A DNA stretch of 64,000 bases from assembly GCA_964016105.1 (NCBI GenBank), contig CAXHEX010000005.1, positions 124,001-188,000 on the forward strand, given 5' to 3'. The notes below the pieces were generated by a model that saw only the letters and a list, made by a program, of their open reading frames with translations, did not search any database and had not been told where the DNA came from. How positions within the stretch are numbered: position 1 is the first letter of the stretch; each line of letters begins with the position of its first letter. Source of the stretch: Ketobacter sp964016105. GTDB lineage: Bacteria > Pseudomonadota > Gammaproteobacteria > Pseudomonadales > Ketobacteraceae. Below, one piece after another: positions 35,698 through 44,483 of the stretch. The position numbers were made by a program, and so were the translations under genes.

Positions 35698-38184
35698 CTA
35701 ATCTTCGAGGGGGTTAATCTGAATGGGCTGATCCTGTGGATATCCAGGCCTATCACCTTCGGATTCAAGCTCAAGTTCCAGCGCTGAACCAGGAATCACT
35801 TCCGGCTCGAAATCTGTTTGCGGCTCAAGTGGAACAGAGTTGGGAATCGGCCTATTTGTCTCGAGCTGTTTGGGCTGAATCTCTTCAAATGGCGTCGCCC
35901 CACCGGCTCCATTGGAAGACGTATCCAGATTAGCTTCCGGCAAATAGGGTTTCACGGTGAACTCAACCTCTGCTCCGGCCCCTGCTCCAGTATCGCTGGT
36001 AGGTTCTGGTTCTGAAGATGAAGATAAAGGAATCACCTTACCGGGTGAACTGCCCCCTGCCTCAGCGGCAACATCCACAAACGCTTTTGCCGGCTCCGCC
36101 GGAGGCGTTATAAAACTGGAGTCTTGTTTTCTAACTTCGTTACTGAGGTCCTCAATTTGAAATCGAGTTAAGGGCACAGGTGCAAAGTTGCGCAGCCAAT
36201 CTTTCGCGCGCTCCAATTGATTGGTGTTCAAACTGAACCTCACCATCTCGCTGTAGCGCTGAGACACCAAACGTTCGTAATAGGTAACCAGCTCTTCGGA
36301 CAAACCCAGTTGCTTAGCTTTGTTAATGCTGGACACTGCGTTGATCAACGACCCTCTGGATCGAGGCGAACTGTCTATGGCAGTGTCGATAAAAGCCAAC
36401 ACTTCGGCTTCCAGGCTTTTAACCTGAACAGCATTTTGCTCCTGAGCACTCTGCTTTTGCGCCTCCAACTTTGCCACTTCCTGCTCACCAATCAGAGCGT
36501 CATAGGCCACTCTTAATTGCGAGGCTGCCAAAGGATCCAAGCCTTCAACCAATGCGATTCGTGACGGAACCCCTTCTGTCTTGCCCTGCTGAAGCGCCTG
36601 CTTCACCCATTGATGCTGTGCGGTTACAAGCTCATCCGTACCCACCACTGCCTGCAAATCATTGGCTTTTATGTCCAATATCTGGCTATAGACTGAGGCC
36701 AACTGCGACTGGGAAGCTAAATCATCAGGGGCAGCCATGCGCAAGGTTTCAACCTGTGAGCGCAATGCCTGCAACTGCTGTTGCTCCACAACATTCGAAT
36801 CTTGCTCAGCCACCAAGCCATCAGCTTCCCCTGGCGCCAGTGCAGCGGGAGCCGTTTCCGAGGCACTGTGGTTAACCAAGGGCTGCGGCTCACTATTCAC
36901 TACGGAACCACCGGTTAAAACCGATCCAACCTGCTCACGTTTAACTACGGCAAACCCAATAAAACCCAACAACGCCAAAATAACCAGCTTTGACAGCCAA
37001 CCCCCAGATTTATTTGATGGTGTCTTCGCTGATGTAGCCAGTGGCTCACCACGGGTATCAAAAAACCGATCGCCCCGCACGCTGTCGTTGGGCAAGGGTT
37101 CGAACCCAGGGTCAAACTCGCCGGGAAACTGACGATCAAAATAAGTATCAGATGATCCGTTGTACAGGGTAGCCACAGAAGATGCAGTGTGGCCGGGCTC
37201 ATCCAAATCCCGAATGGGAGAGTCCAACAAACTGGCAGGCAACTGGGATTCCAGTGCGGTGAGAGCCTGGCGCAGCTCATTGCCACGACTAAAACGATCA
37301 TTGGGATCTTTGGCCAACAACTTGTCAATTACGGGCTGAAAAGCATGAAAGCGCTGAGGCAGGGGTGGAGGTGGTGAATTGACGTGGGCAAACACATAGA
37401 GTTGAAAGGCTTTTGCTGCTTCATAGTTGGCGTAATCGAATGGCCGGGCACCAGTGAGCAATTGATACAGCAAAACACCCACACTATAAAGATCGCTACG
37501 ACCATCCAGTTTGTGCCCGCCGGGCTGAGCCTGCTCCGGGCTCATGTAGGCGCCGGTACCAATGGGCAAACCCTGACTGGAATAGGTGGTATTGGAGGAG
37601 CCATCTTTGGCGATACCGAAATCCAGGATACAGGGGGAGCCGTCCTCCCTGAATAGAATATTGTCCGGTTTTATATCCCGATGTACGTAACCTTTCTCGG
37701 CAGCGAAATCCAAACCCGATGCGATTTGGCGGATCATTTCCATGGTATCCCTCACCGTGAGGGGCACATTATCAACGCGGTAGGTCAGGTCGCCACATTT
37801 CATGTATTCCATGACAATGTAGCCAATGCCTTCATGGGTGCCCCAATCAATCACGGGAACGATATTGGAATGGGACAGCTCCGCCAGCCTGCGGGCTTCA
37901 TCCAGAAAGCGTTCTGTCCAGCGTGAGTCACCCTGCAGGTGCTTGGCCATGATCTTCACCGCCACCTGGCGGCCAGTGCCCTGCTGCTCAGCGAGGAATA
38001 CCGATGCCATACCGCCTTCGCCCAGCTTGGCCACAAGGTCGAAACGGGGAATACGGGGCATAGCGCTGGAGTGATCAGCCCCCTCATCTGCCTTGAACTT
38101 TCCCGTTAACTTGGACAGCAATGATGGGCGATATATGTCACTGTGTTCGTTGGCGGACAACGGCCCTGACCTCGTGGTAATCAA
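35698..38184 (-). CDS. Membrane Ser/Thr protein kinase (PknB-like)
   Basis: An 828-residue protein. Residues ~48-315 form an active-looking Hanks-type kinase: glycine loop 'LGEGGMASVF', Lys77 in 'VAVKIM', catalytic HRD (168-170) in 'HRDIKPDN' and DFG (188-190). A single membrane helix follows ('WLSKLVILALLGFIGFAVV'), then a long C-terminal region that is Gln/Ala-rich, partly coiled coil, and ends in a low-complexity Pro/Glu tail. The C-terminus would be periplasmic and could sense envelope state. No cognate phosphatase gene is adjacent. Confidence 0.92.
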   Translation of the reverse strand: MITTRSGPLSANEHSDIYRPSLLSKLTGKFKADEGADHSSAMPRIPRFDLVAKLGEGGMASVFLAEQQGTGRQVAVKIMAKHLQGDSRWTERFLDEARRLAELSHSNIVPVIDWGTHEGIGYIVMEYMKCGDLTYRVDNVPLTVRDTMEMIRQIASGLDFAAEKGYVHRDIKPDNILFREDGSPCILDFGIAKDGSSNTTYSSQGLPIGTGAYMSPEQAQPGGHKLDGRSDLYSVGVLLYQLLTGARPFDYANYEAAKAFQLYVFAHVNSPPPPLPQRFHAFQPVIDKLLAKDPNDRFSRGNELRQALTALESQLPASLLDSPIRDLDEPGHTASSVATLYNGSSDTYFDRQFPGEFDPGFEPLPNDSVRGDRFFDTRGEPLATSAKTPSNKSGGWLSKLVILALLGFIGFAVVKREQVGSVLTGGSVVNSEPQPLVNHSASETAPAALAPGEADGLVAEQDSNVVEQQQLQALRSQVETLRMAAPDDLASQSQLASVYSQILDIKANDLQAVVGTDELVTAQHQWVKQALQQGKTEGVPSRIALVEGLDPLAASQLRVAYDALIGEQEVAKLEAQKQSAQEQNAVQVKSLEAEVLAFIDTAIDSSPRSRGSLINAVSSINKAKQLGLSEELVTYYERLVSQRYSEMVRFSLNTNQLERAKDWLRNFAPVPLTRFQIEDLSNEVRKQDSSFITPPAEPAKAFVDVAAEAGGSSPGKVIPLSSSSEPEPTSDTGAGAGAEVEFTVKPYLPEANLDTSSNGAGGATPFEEIQPKQLETNRPIPNSVPLEPQTDFEPEVIPGSALELELESEGDRPGYPQDQPIQINPLED

Positions 38185-38354
38185 TTCTTAAACCTAATGA
38201 CCCCTTCTAAAGGGCAAACGAGGATAGATTATACCCATTTTTGTGACGGAGTTGGTGTTATTTGAGGTCTCGAAATTGGAATTGCGGCAGCCAGGGCCAA
38301 ACTAAGCCAGTCTTACCCAGGAAATACCCTGCGCGGGCTACTTGGAAACAGGAA

Positions 38355-39302
38355 TCACGCTCGCACCATCAACATCAGAGCCCGTCTTGCCAGAGGGGAA
38401 AGCGGTTTCAAGAAAGGCCTTACACGCCGGAATGCACTGAATGTCTCGCTACGGAAATCCTCAAACGAGTGATTCTGAAAATTAAGCAGCCTCTGGGACT
38501 CACTGGTATCCGCCCAATCGGCGTAGAGAGGCGCGCTGCCAAAATCCGATTTCTTCAACATAATGCCCATGGCACCCAAAGTGGAATCCAGTACGTCCTT
38601 ATGGGTCACCTGACATTCGGGCCCACCCCCAATCAGATGAATTTTTCTGTGGGCAGACTCATTTGTAAGGCAGTTTACAAAAGCCGTGGCAGCATCCTTG
38701 GGGTGAACGTATTCGAATCGGGTATCGGCAGCTATGGCCAAAGCGTATTTGGCCTGATCCAGACCACGATGTCGCATCCTGGCGTCTGCCATGCCGCCTA
38801 ATCGTAGAATCGCCCAAGGTGATTCCAGACTGGAGACCATCCGTTCCGACTCAATTTTATGCTGAGTGTAATGGTCAGTGGCGATGGGCTGTTCTTCCAC
38901 CACCCGGGGTGGTGGTCCACTTTGCGGCCCAAACACAGCAAACGACGAGCAATACAGAAACAGGGGCTTCTGCTCCATCTGGTTTACCGCACCCACCAGA
39001 TTGTCAGTGCCCCCCACGTTAACCTGTCGAGCCAATTCCGGGTTTGCCTCGGATTGGGGCACAATAATGGCCGCCAAGTGAATGATGGCATCCACTTTGG
39101 CAACCAACTGCTCTACCTGAGCTGAATCTCGAATATCACCCCAACAGAGGTTGAAATCAGGAACCCCATTAAACTGTTTGGCAATGGACAAGTTGGTCTT
39201 ATTCTTTACGTCAAAGGCCCATACCTGGTGGCCTTGCCGTAACAGAGACTCCAGCACCAAGCTGCCCAGGCTCCCAAGCGCTCCGGTAAGCAAAACCTTC
39301 AT
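38355..39302 (-). CDS. NAD(P)-dependent epimerase/dehydratase family protein
   Basis: A 315-residue extended SDR: 'VLLTGALGSLGSLVLESLLRQGH' (GxxGxxG), 'DAIIHLAAIIVPQSEANP', 'LFLYCSSFAVFG' (Ser) and a YxxxK in 'HYTQHKIESERM', so catalysis looks intact. Members include epimerases and 3-beta-hydroxysteroid dehydrogenase-like enzymes. It ends the operon SnoaL-AveC-small TM. Its start overlaps the stop of the NTF2-like gene by 4 bases, indicating coupling. Confidence 0.88.
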   Translation of the reverse strand: MKVLLTGALGSLGSLVLESLLRQGHQVWAFDVKNKTNLSIAKQFNGVPDFNLCWGDIRDSAQVEQLVAKVDAIIHLAAIIVPQSEANPELARQVNVGGTDNLVGAVNQMEQKPLFLYCSSFAVFGPQSGPPPRVVEEQPIATDHYTQHKIESERMVSSLESPWAILRLGGMADARMRHRGLDQAKYALAIAADTRFEYVHPKDAATAFVNCLTNESAHRKIHLIGGGPECQVTHKDVLDSTLGAMGIMLKKSDFGSAPLYADWADTSESQRLLNFQNHSFEDFRSETFSAFRRVRPFLKPLSPLARRALMLMVRA

Positions 39303-39808
39303 CGAGTGGGCCCAAAGAACATATTCTCATTCCACTTACCGTACTCCATGCTGTACCAAGCGGTAATAACCCGCTTTTTTATCTTCCAGCCCTCCTCCGT
39401 TTCAACGTAGTCATCTTCATAGATGCCCCCCGCCTGCATAGGGCCAAAGCCAGGTATATTCACCACAGCGGTCCAACCCCAACGCCCCGCAGCCTCAGCT
39501 CCGTTCACCTCTATATGAGGTGCATGACCCAAATGCCACATAAAACAGGGCATGGGCGCAATATTTTCGCGGTAGACCTTGGCAATCGCTTCTCGACCAT
39601 GATGTTCCTTGGGTACGTTAAAACCAACCTTATCAAAGTGCAGACCTTCCGTATCCAATACACCGTCTTCGGCAAAACAATTGGCATAACCGTCAACATC
39701 CCGCACATCCGCTTTCTGCAAATAGCTGGACATAAGGTTTCGTATAGCCCACTCCGACTCCAAGGTTTTGACCCGTTCCTCCAGGGATTTCTGCTGCTCA
39801 GTGGTCAT
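39299..39808 (-). CDS. NTF2/SnoaL-like domain protein
   Basis: A 169-residue NTF2-like alpha/beta cone protein: a coiled N-terminus 'LEERVKTLESEWAIRNLMSSYLQKADVRDVDGYANCFAEDGVLD', then strands around 'HHGREAIAKVYRENIAP' and 'HLGHAPHIEVNGAEAAGRWGWTAVV'. SnoaL-like proteins cyclise, isomerise or dehydrate ring substrates, and scytalone dehydratase is a relative. It sits between the AveC-like gene and an epimerase-type dehydrogenase. The exact reaction is unknown. Confidence 0.87.
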   Translation of the reverse strand: MTTEQQKSLEERVKTLESEWAIRNLMSSYLQKADVRDVDGYANCFAEDGVLDTEGLHFDKVGFNVPKEHHGREAIAKVYRENIAPMPCFMWHLGHAPHIEVNGAEAAGRWGWTAVVNIPGFGPMQAGGIYEDDYVETEEGWKIKKRVITAWYSMEYGKWNENMFFGPTR

Positions 39809-39850
39809 CTTTCTTTACCTCCATTTTTTGTTTTAGTTTTTTTTGCATCA

Positions 39851-40633
39851 TTACAAGGGTTGATTCGGCACGCCTTCGAACAGCTGCTCAGTGGGGCCCA
39901 CGGTCACCAGCCCCATTACCTTGGTGGCTAAATGTGGCGCAAATACCGACAGGTACACCACATGGCCCAGGACGATAAATCCCGCCACACTCAAAAAGGT
40001 AGAACGCACCTTACTGCGCGTGACAGAGTCCGCCCAAACCTCAATAAATGTGCGGCCAATGGCATCGGTTCGACCCAGAACATAGGTAAACACCATCATT
40101 TGCACCCCCATGGCCACGGCGTCATACCACGGGTATTGGTGCTTGGTTCCTGGCCAAAATGCTAAACCTTCTATTACATAGCCATAATGGAACACCCCAA
40201 GACGCGCGCCGAAACCCGCGTTGAAGGCGAAGGCCCACAGGAACCCCACCACAAAACCCACCACTAAAAGGGTAATTGGCAAACGACCCGCAATCTTACG
40301 GTTGACCCAAGGAGCCAATGCCGCGCTGATGACTCCGGGCAATATGAAATAGGCTATGTACCCAGGCGGCACCGCCGCCGGTAAACCGCCCCAGGTCATA
40401 TTCATGGGCCACCACTCTGGCATGCGCTGCAACTGAGGAGGGAACTGCGCGTAGACGGCCCAATCGTAGGGTGCCTCGATCCAACTGAAAGACAGTGCCG
40501 AGATACTCACCAGTAACAGCGGATGGAAGCGACCCCGTTTAAAACTGAGCCAGATACCTAAAACAAAGAAAAATATTCCCCCCACATAGGCAAAGCCTTG
40601 CCCCACCAACAACAGGGTTTCTATATCGTTCAT
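39851..40633 (-). CDS. AveC-like (spirocyclase family) membrane protein
   Basis: A 260-residue protein with about seven membrane spans. Its pattern 'SFSWIEAPYDWAVYAQFP', 'MPEWWPM', 'GPTE' and the segment 'FHYGYVIEGLAFWPGTKHQYPWYDA' matches the AveC-type membrane family. AveC is required in avermectin biosynthesis, where it acts on the spiroketal. Related residues recur in the gene at 54308. Its biochemical role outside Streptomyces is not established. The start codon overlaps the stop of a small upstream membrane ORF (ATGA). Confidence 0.78.
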   Translation of the reverse strand: MNDIETLLLVGQGFAYVGGIFFFVLGIWLSFKRGRFHPLLLVSISALSFSWIEAPYDWAVYAQFPPQLQRMPEWWPMNMTWGGLPAAVPPGYIAYFILPGVISAALAPWVNRKIAGRLPITLLVVGFVVGFLWAFAFNAGFGARLGVFHYGYVIEGLAFWPGTKHQYPWYDAVAMGVQMMVFTYVLGRTDAIGRTFIEVWADSVTRSKVRSTFLSVAGFIVLGHVVYLSVFAPHLATKVMGLVTVGPTEQLFEGVPNQPL

Positions 40634-40746
40634 TTATCCCCCTCCCCGCTGGACGTTTTTTTTGCTTCCGGGTCAAAGCGAAGCACCAAAGCAAAAATCA
40701 GAACAATCAACCCAAACAAGGTCCCAAGCATAATAATCGCGCCCAA
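40630..40746 (-). CDS. Small single-span membrane protein, 38 residues
   Basis: Starts at TTG 40746 with GGGGGA seven bases upstream and stops at TGA overlapping the ATG of the AveC-like gene (ATGA). The product is a hydrophobic helix 'MLGTLFGLIVLIFALVLRF' followed by a polar tail 'DPEAKKTSSGEGDK'. The frame stays open further upstream without a standard start other than the TTG. The overlap and ribosome site support a real coupled gene. Small membrane ORFs also occur in module A (42765, 45344). Function unknown; perhaps an accessory subunit of the AveC-like protein. Confidence 0.55.
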   Translation of the reverse strand: MGAIIMLGTLFGLIVLIFALVLRFDPEAKKTSSGEGDK

Positions 40747-40808
40747 TGGAACATCCCCCGCATTATGGTAGTTATGTAGATAGGGCGAATTAAATCAGCC
40801 CCTGCGAC

Positions 40809-40830
40809 GATTTTTGACTCCCGAGTAAAC
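40809..40830. promoter_or_regulatory. Weaker copy of the 22-bp operator (half site)
   Basis: GATTTT-TGACTCCCGA-GTAAAC. Read in the same register as the reverse complement of the site at 40858, it shares TGACTC-N4-GTAAA. It lies in the divergent gap between the AveC-like operon and the first TetR gene. Confidence 0.4.
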
Positions 40831-40857
40831 AATGTATTTTTATGACTGTCAATTAGA

Positions 40858-40879
40858 TTTTACCTTCGAGTCAGTATAT
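40858..40879. promoter_or_regulatory. Putative 22-bp operator, copy 1
   Basis: TTTTAC-CTTCGAGTCA-GTATAT between the AveC-like operon (minus, start 40746) and TetR gene 1 (plus, start 40935). It aligns with TTTTAC-TTGCTAGTCA-GTTAAA at 42614 and TTTTAC-CTGCGCGAAA-GTAAAA at 54206. This fits autoregulation by the adjacent TetR. Confidence 0.6.
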
Positions 40880-40934
40880 TATTTGCGAGTCTCCACAAAC
40901 ATCCACAGCACACCACCCAACTAATGGCCTAAAA

Positions 40935-41645
40935 ATGGAAGCTGACACCGCGCATATGAGCTCTACTGGTACCCCCCCAAAATCGGTAACTAAAGCGGAG
41001 AAACGACGGGCCAGCATTTTAGAGTCTGCTGAACTATACTTTGCCCGACGAGGTTATAACGCCACCCGATTGGAAGACGTGGCAGAAGACGCCGGGCTCA
41101 CCAGACCCGCACTTTTTTACCATTTCGCTGACAAACAAACCTTGTATCAAGCGACCCTTGCCAACGCCTTTGGCTCCTTGGCTCAACAGCTGGAGATTGC
41201 ACTGATGTGCTCAGGGTCCATCGCGCAACGCATTGAAAATGCTATGGAAGTTCTGATCGATGAGATAGTAAAGCGACCCTCATTGGGGCGCTTGCTTATG
41301 CGCTACGTGGCGGACGAAGACGATCAACCGGCGGATACCATCTATCCAGAGTCAAACCATCTGATCCGTACCGCTTGGACGCTGTTTAACCAGGGCCGCG
41401 CCAGCGGCGAACTCAATCCGCTCCACGACAACCCATTCCACACCGCAAGCACAGTGATAGGCAGCACGGTTTTCTATGTGTCAGCCATTACCAAACTGAT
41501 CCCCACTGAAAGCTTTAACCCCCTATCCATCGAGCATATCGCCGCACATAAGCGGGAAACCCTGCAGATCGTCCGTTTGCTGTTGGGTATAAGCCATGCA
41601 ACCCGCTTACCCCATGGCCCTGACCCTGATTGCGCCACGAATTGA
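40935..41645 (+). CDS. TetR family regulator 1 of a tandem pair
   Basis: A 236-residue TetR protein. The N-terminal DNA-binding domain reads 'AELYFARRGYNATRLEDVAEDAGLTRPALFYHFADKQTLYQ'. The C-terminal domain contains 'DEIVKRPSLGRLLMRYVADEDDQ' and 'NPFHTASTVIGSTVFYVSAITKLIP'. It shares these with the next gene, so they are tandem paralogues. It is divergent from the AveC-like operon with operator copies in the gap, making it a likely repressor of that operon and perhaps of modules A and B. Confidence 0.9.
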   Translation: MEADTAHMSSTGTPPKSVTKAEKRRASILESAELYFARRGYNATRLEDVAEDAGLTRPALFYHFADKQTLYQATLANAFGSLAQQLEIALMCSGSIAQRIENAMEVLIDEIVKRPSLGRLLMRYVADEDDQPADTIYPESNHLIRTAWTLFNQGRASGELNPLHDNPFHTASTVIGSTVFYVSAITKLIPTESFNPLSIEHIAAHKRETLQIVRLLLGISHATRLPHGPDPDCATN

Positions 41646-41757
41646 AGACAAATTTATACTTTGCATGCGGGTCAGGGTAAAATGCCGCATCTGATGTGCA
41701 GGGTCGCAATGGTCTTGTTCCGAAAACCATGAAATAGGCAGTAGGCTTAACCCCATA

Positions 41758-42408
41758 ATGAGCAAAACACCAACCAAAAAAACCAAAAATACAAGAGCCG
41801 ACAGAACCCGCAAAGAAATCCTGGTTGCTGCTGAGCGACTATTTGCCAACCACGGATTCGCCGCCACTCGGCTTGAAGACGTGGCCGAAGAAGTGGAGCT
41901 GACCCGCGCTGCCCTGTTTTATCATTTCCGCGACAAACAAATGCTGTTTGATGCCATGATAGAGAACGCCTTTCTTAATCTGGTTGAGAAACTAAACGCT
42001 ATTCTAGACGCCAAAGAGGAAAGCATTTCAGGCCGGCTGGTGTCTGCAGTAGAAGCCTGGGTGGATGAGATGGTGGAGCGCCCCACCCTGGCGAGGCTAC
42101 TGCTGCGCCTGGTGGCGGACGGCTACAATGAGTCTTCACAGAATATCTTTGCCCAGGATGTGGAGCTGCCGCAAAAGTTTTTTATGTTGGTGCAGGAAGG
42201 GCAAAAGACGGGAGAACTAAAACCAATTTACAATGACCCTATCCATACAGCCAGCTCAATCATTGGTACCACCGTGTTTTTCGTCAGCGCCCTATCCACA
42301 TTAATGCCCCAAGGCGTATTCCAGCCCCTTAGCCAGGAGCAACTGGAAACCCACAAGTCAGAGTCCGTTCGCTCAGTACAAAGATTGATGGGAATTAAAG
42401 TAAACTAA
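41758..42408 (+). CDS. TetR family regulator 2 of a tandem pair
   Basis: A 216-residue TetR protein, paralogue of the gene before it: 'AERLFANHGFAATRLEDVAEEVELTRAALFYHFRDKQMLFD' and 'DEMVERPTLARLLLRLVADG', 'DPIHTASSIIGTTVFFVSALSTLMP'. The recognition helices of the two differ by only a few residues (LTRPALFYHF versus LTRAALFYHF), so they may bind similar operators and respond to different ligands. It precedes module A, separated by a 356-base gap with a hairpin and an operator. Confidence 0.9.
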   Translation: MSKTPTKKTKNTRADRTRKEILVAAERLFANHGFAATRLEDVAEEVELTRAALFYHFRDKQMLFDAMIENAFLNLVEKLNAILDAKEESISGRLVSAVEAWVDEMVERPTLARLLLRLVADGYNESSQNIFAQDVELPQKFFMLVQEGQKTGELKPIYNDPIHTASSIIGTTVFFVSALSTLMPQGVFQPLSQEQLETHKSESVRSVQRLMGIKVN

Positions 42409-42487
42409 CCATTTTATACTGACTGCTCAAGATAGACAGTCAAGAACGGTTAGCCCAGCACAGTTAGCTCAAATCGCACCGATCTAT

Positions 42488-42515
42488 TATCACCCGCCCC
42501 CGCAGGCGGGTGATA
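42488..42515. terminator. GC-rich hairpin after the TetR pair
   Basis: Perfect 11-bp stem TATCACCCGCC (42488-42498) / GGCGGGTGATA (42505-42515) with a 6-base loop. There is no T-run, so it is a possible but not classical terminator. Confidence 0.5.
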
Positions 42516-42613
42516 TGCACACCAGAAACCAAGCTCGATGACTTGCCAGTCACTCTGAGCAACCTCCCGGTCTCGCTGCAATTTTGCCTCTACCCCCACG
42601 GCACCGAACAATA

Positions 42614-42635
42614 TTTTACTTGCTAGTCAGTTAAA
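42614..42635. promoter_or_regulatory. Putative 22-bp operator, copy 2
   Basis: TTTTAC-TTGCTAGTCA-GTTAAA, 130 bases upstream of the first ORF of module A. It shares TTTTAC, AGTCA and GT-A with copy 1 at 40858. Confidence 0.6.
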
Positions 42636-42764
42636 TATGGATTATGTTTTCGGCTGACCTGTTGGCCTTACTGTCATGCAAGTCAATAGTTCAATTACAG
42701 CAGCGAGCAGGGCAAAAACTTAATTAATAAAACTTACAGAATAAGCAATAGCGGGAGACTAACC

Positions 42765-42875
42765 ATGTGGGATCTGATCTGGACTGAATGTGTCCGTCTA
42801 GGCGGCGCGTTCGGCATCATTGGCGGTGTCATTTATTTCTGGTATTGGCTGATGAGCTCACTGGGCACGTTTTAG
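42765..42875 (+). CDS. Small single-span membrane protein, 36 residues
   Basis: ATG 42765 has GGGAG eight bases upstream and is followed by 36 codons: 'MWDLIWTECVRLGGAFGI', a hydrophobic helix 'IGGVIYFWYWLM', then 'SSLGTF'. It ends 35 bases before the VWA gene, so it is the first gene of module A. No family recognised. The Trp-rich helix and clean ribosome site suggest a real microprotein, perhaps a subunit of the membrane complex encoded downstream. Confidence 0.6.
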   Translation: MWDLIWTECVRLGGAFGIIGGVIYFWYWLMSSLGTF

Positions 42876-42910
42876 TACGCCCAAGGGCACGGGTTTAGGC
42901 GGATAGATCT

Positions 42911-44464
42911 ATGGCAGTAAACAATCAAAACGGGCCTTCAGGTGCAGGGCTAGCGAGCCGCATTGAGCGCAGCTGCACTATCGTGGCATCGTCATTTACG
43001 ATCCGACACTGCCGCAAAGTCCGACTCATTTCCGGGGAACGCCGATCGTTCAAAATGAACGACACCGGTACGGAAATGCACGTGCCCTACCCCCCAGTTA
43101 CAGCGGGTTGGTGCTTAACCACCTGGACCTGCGGTATCGCGCTGCAATGCTCGCCCTCCAAACAGCGCATCAAACACTTCACACTGCAAGCGCTCACCGG
43201 TCGCCAAGCCACCGCTCTATCCCTGGTGGAGGGTGCCGTTGCCCTGGGCTGGATTGGTTCTCGCTGGCCTGGTCTGTTACCGGAAATGAAACGCTTGATG
43301 CCGGATCTGGAGCCCTTGGATGGCGACATGGAAGGCAGCGAAATTTTAGAACGGGCAATGCAGTTGGCAAAATCCAAGCAGGAGTTGATGCCACATCCAG
43401 TTCTGGGCCAGTTACCCATTGGTCTGGTGAGCAAATCCGGGATTTTGGCTGCATTGCGCCGAGCCCAGGCTAGAGCACCCTGGTCCATTAACAAACGCTA
43501 CATCTCTCCAGGTTATGAATCTATTCCTGCTGGGGGCGAAAGCAACATAAAAAGCTCGCGCCAACCCCAAGCCAGCAATCCGGAAGAAGACGATATTGAG
43601 ATTCGGCCTGATCAACGGGCTGGCATTCCCTACCCCGAATGGAACATGTGGACAGACAAGTTCCTCGCCAATCACGTTGCCGTGCTGGAACGCAAGGTCC
43701 CCATGGCAAAAAAACCGGCAAAGCCGGTTTCCGCCAATGTACGCCGTTGGTTTGAAGAGCACACCCACCGGGTTATGAAAAATAGACTGGAAGACGGTTC
43801 TGATCTGGATATTGACCAGTACATTAGCTACCACATCAATACTCTCATCGGTACCCAATCGGACGCCCGTATTTTTCGCGATCTGCAACCCGCCTTTCGT
43901 GATGTGACCACGGCGCTTTTACTGGATGGCAGCGCCTCCTTGAGTGTGGGCCACGGCGGCGCCTTTCAACTGGAGTTGGCCTGTGCCGACGATTTATGTA
44001 GAGCCATGGCATTGGCAAAAGAAAGGCACGGACTATTCGTATTCAATGGCAAAACCCGTCATCGCGTGGACGTCACATGCCTCAGAGATTTCAGCGACAG
44101 TCTTTCGGTATCACCCAGTGAAATGGGCATTAAAACTGGAGGCTACACCCGCCTGGGCGCGCCCATTCGCCACCTGACTAACCGGCTGCTTGATCAACCA
44201 TCGGAACGTAGGCTGTTAATCATCATTGGCGACGGGTTGATATCTGATGAGGGTTATGAGGGTCGCTACGCATGGGCGGATTCAGCCCACGCGGTACAAG
44301 AAGCAGAAGAAGCGGGCATCTCATTATTTTACATCGGCGTGGGTCATGCCACCGTGGACCCGTTGCCGGATGTTTTTGGGGAACGCAAATCCACCCGCAT
44401 AAAACAAGTAGAAGAACTGCCGCGCATTTTAGCGCGGGTCCATCGCGAGCTGATTGCTGCGTAG
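42911..44464 (+). CDS. NorD-like VWA domain protein (module A)
   Basis: A 517-residue protein whose C-terminal ~200 residues form a von Willebrand A domain with a MIDAS metal site 'LLDGSASLS' and 'IIIGDGLISDEGYEGRYAWAD'. The region before it contains 'PYPEWN' and 'YISYHINTLIG', as in NorD and its paralogue at 55393. NorD works with the AAA+ protein NorQ to insert the non-haem iron of nitric oxide reductase; CbbO with CbbQ activates Rubisco. Here the partner ATPase follows after 19 bases. The target is unknown because no NorB gene is present. Confidence 0.85.
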   Translation: MAVNNQNGPSGAGLASRIERSCTIVASSFTIRHCRKVRLISGERRSFKMNDTGTEMHVPYPPVTAGWCLTTWTCGIALQCSPSKQRIKHFTLQALTGRQATALSLVEGAVALGWIGSRWPGLLPEMKRLMPDLEPLDGDMEGSEILERAMQLAKSKQELMPHPVLGQLPIGLVSKSGILAALRRAQARAPWSINKRYISPGYESIPAGGESNIKSSRQPQASNPEEDDIEIRPDQRAGIPYPEWNMWTDKFLANHVAVLERKVPMAKKPAKPVSANVRRWFEEHTHRVMKNRLEDGSDLDIDQYISYHINTLIGTQSDARIFRDLQPAFRDVTTALLLDGSASLSVGHGGAFQLELACADDLCRAMALAKERHGLFVFNGKTRHRVDVTCLRDFSDSLSVSPSEMGIKTGGYTRLGAPIRHLTNRLLDQPSERRLLIIIGDGLISDEGYEGRYAWADSAHAVQEAEEAGISLFYIGVGHATVDPLPDVFGERKSTRIKQVEELPRILARVHRELIAA

Positions 44465-44483
44465 AAAATACATTGAGGGGTTT

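Larger units (their letters stand above)
42409..42764. other. Intergenic region upstream of module A, 356 bases
   Basis: No gene seen. It holds a strong GC-rich hairpin (42488-42515) and a 22-bp operator (42614-42635), both annotated separately. It ends with the GGGAG ribosome site of the small ORF at 42765. Confidence 0.6.

Noticed and set aside
35698..36800. Long open frames antisense to the kinase C-terminal region
   Set aside because: They overlap the kinase's low-complexity tail and show no domain, start context or conserved motif.
41650..41680. Another 22-bp operator between the TetR genes (GTAAAA near 41673)
   Set aside because: Only one half matches in the required register; the TTATAC nearby has a 17-base gap instead of 10.
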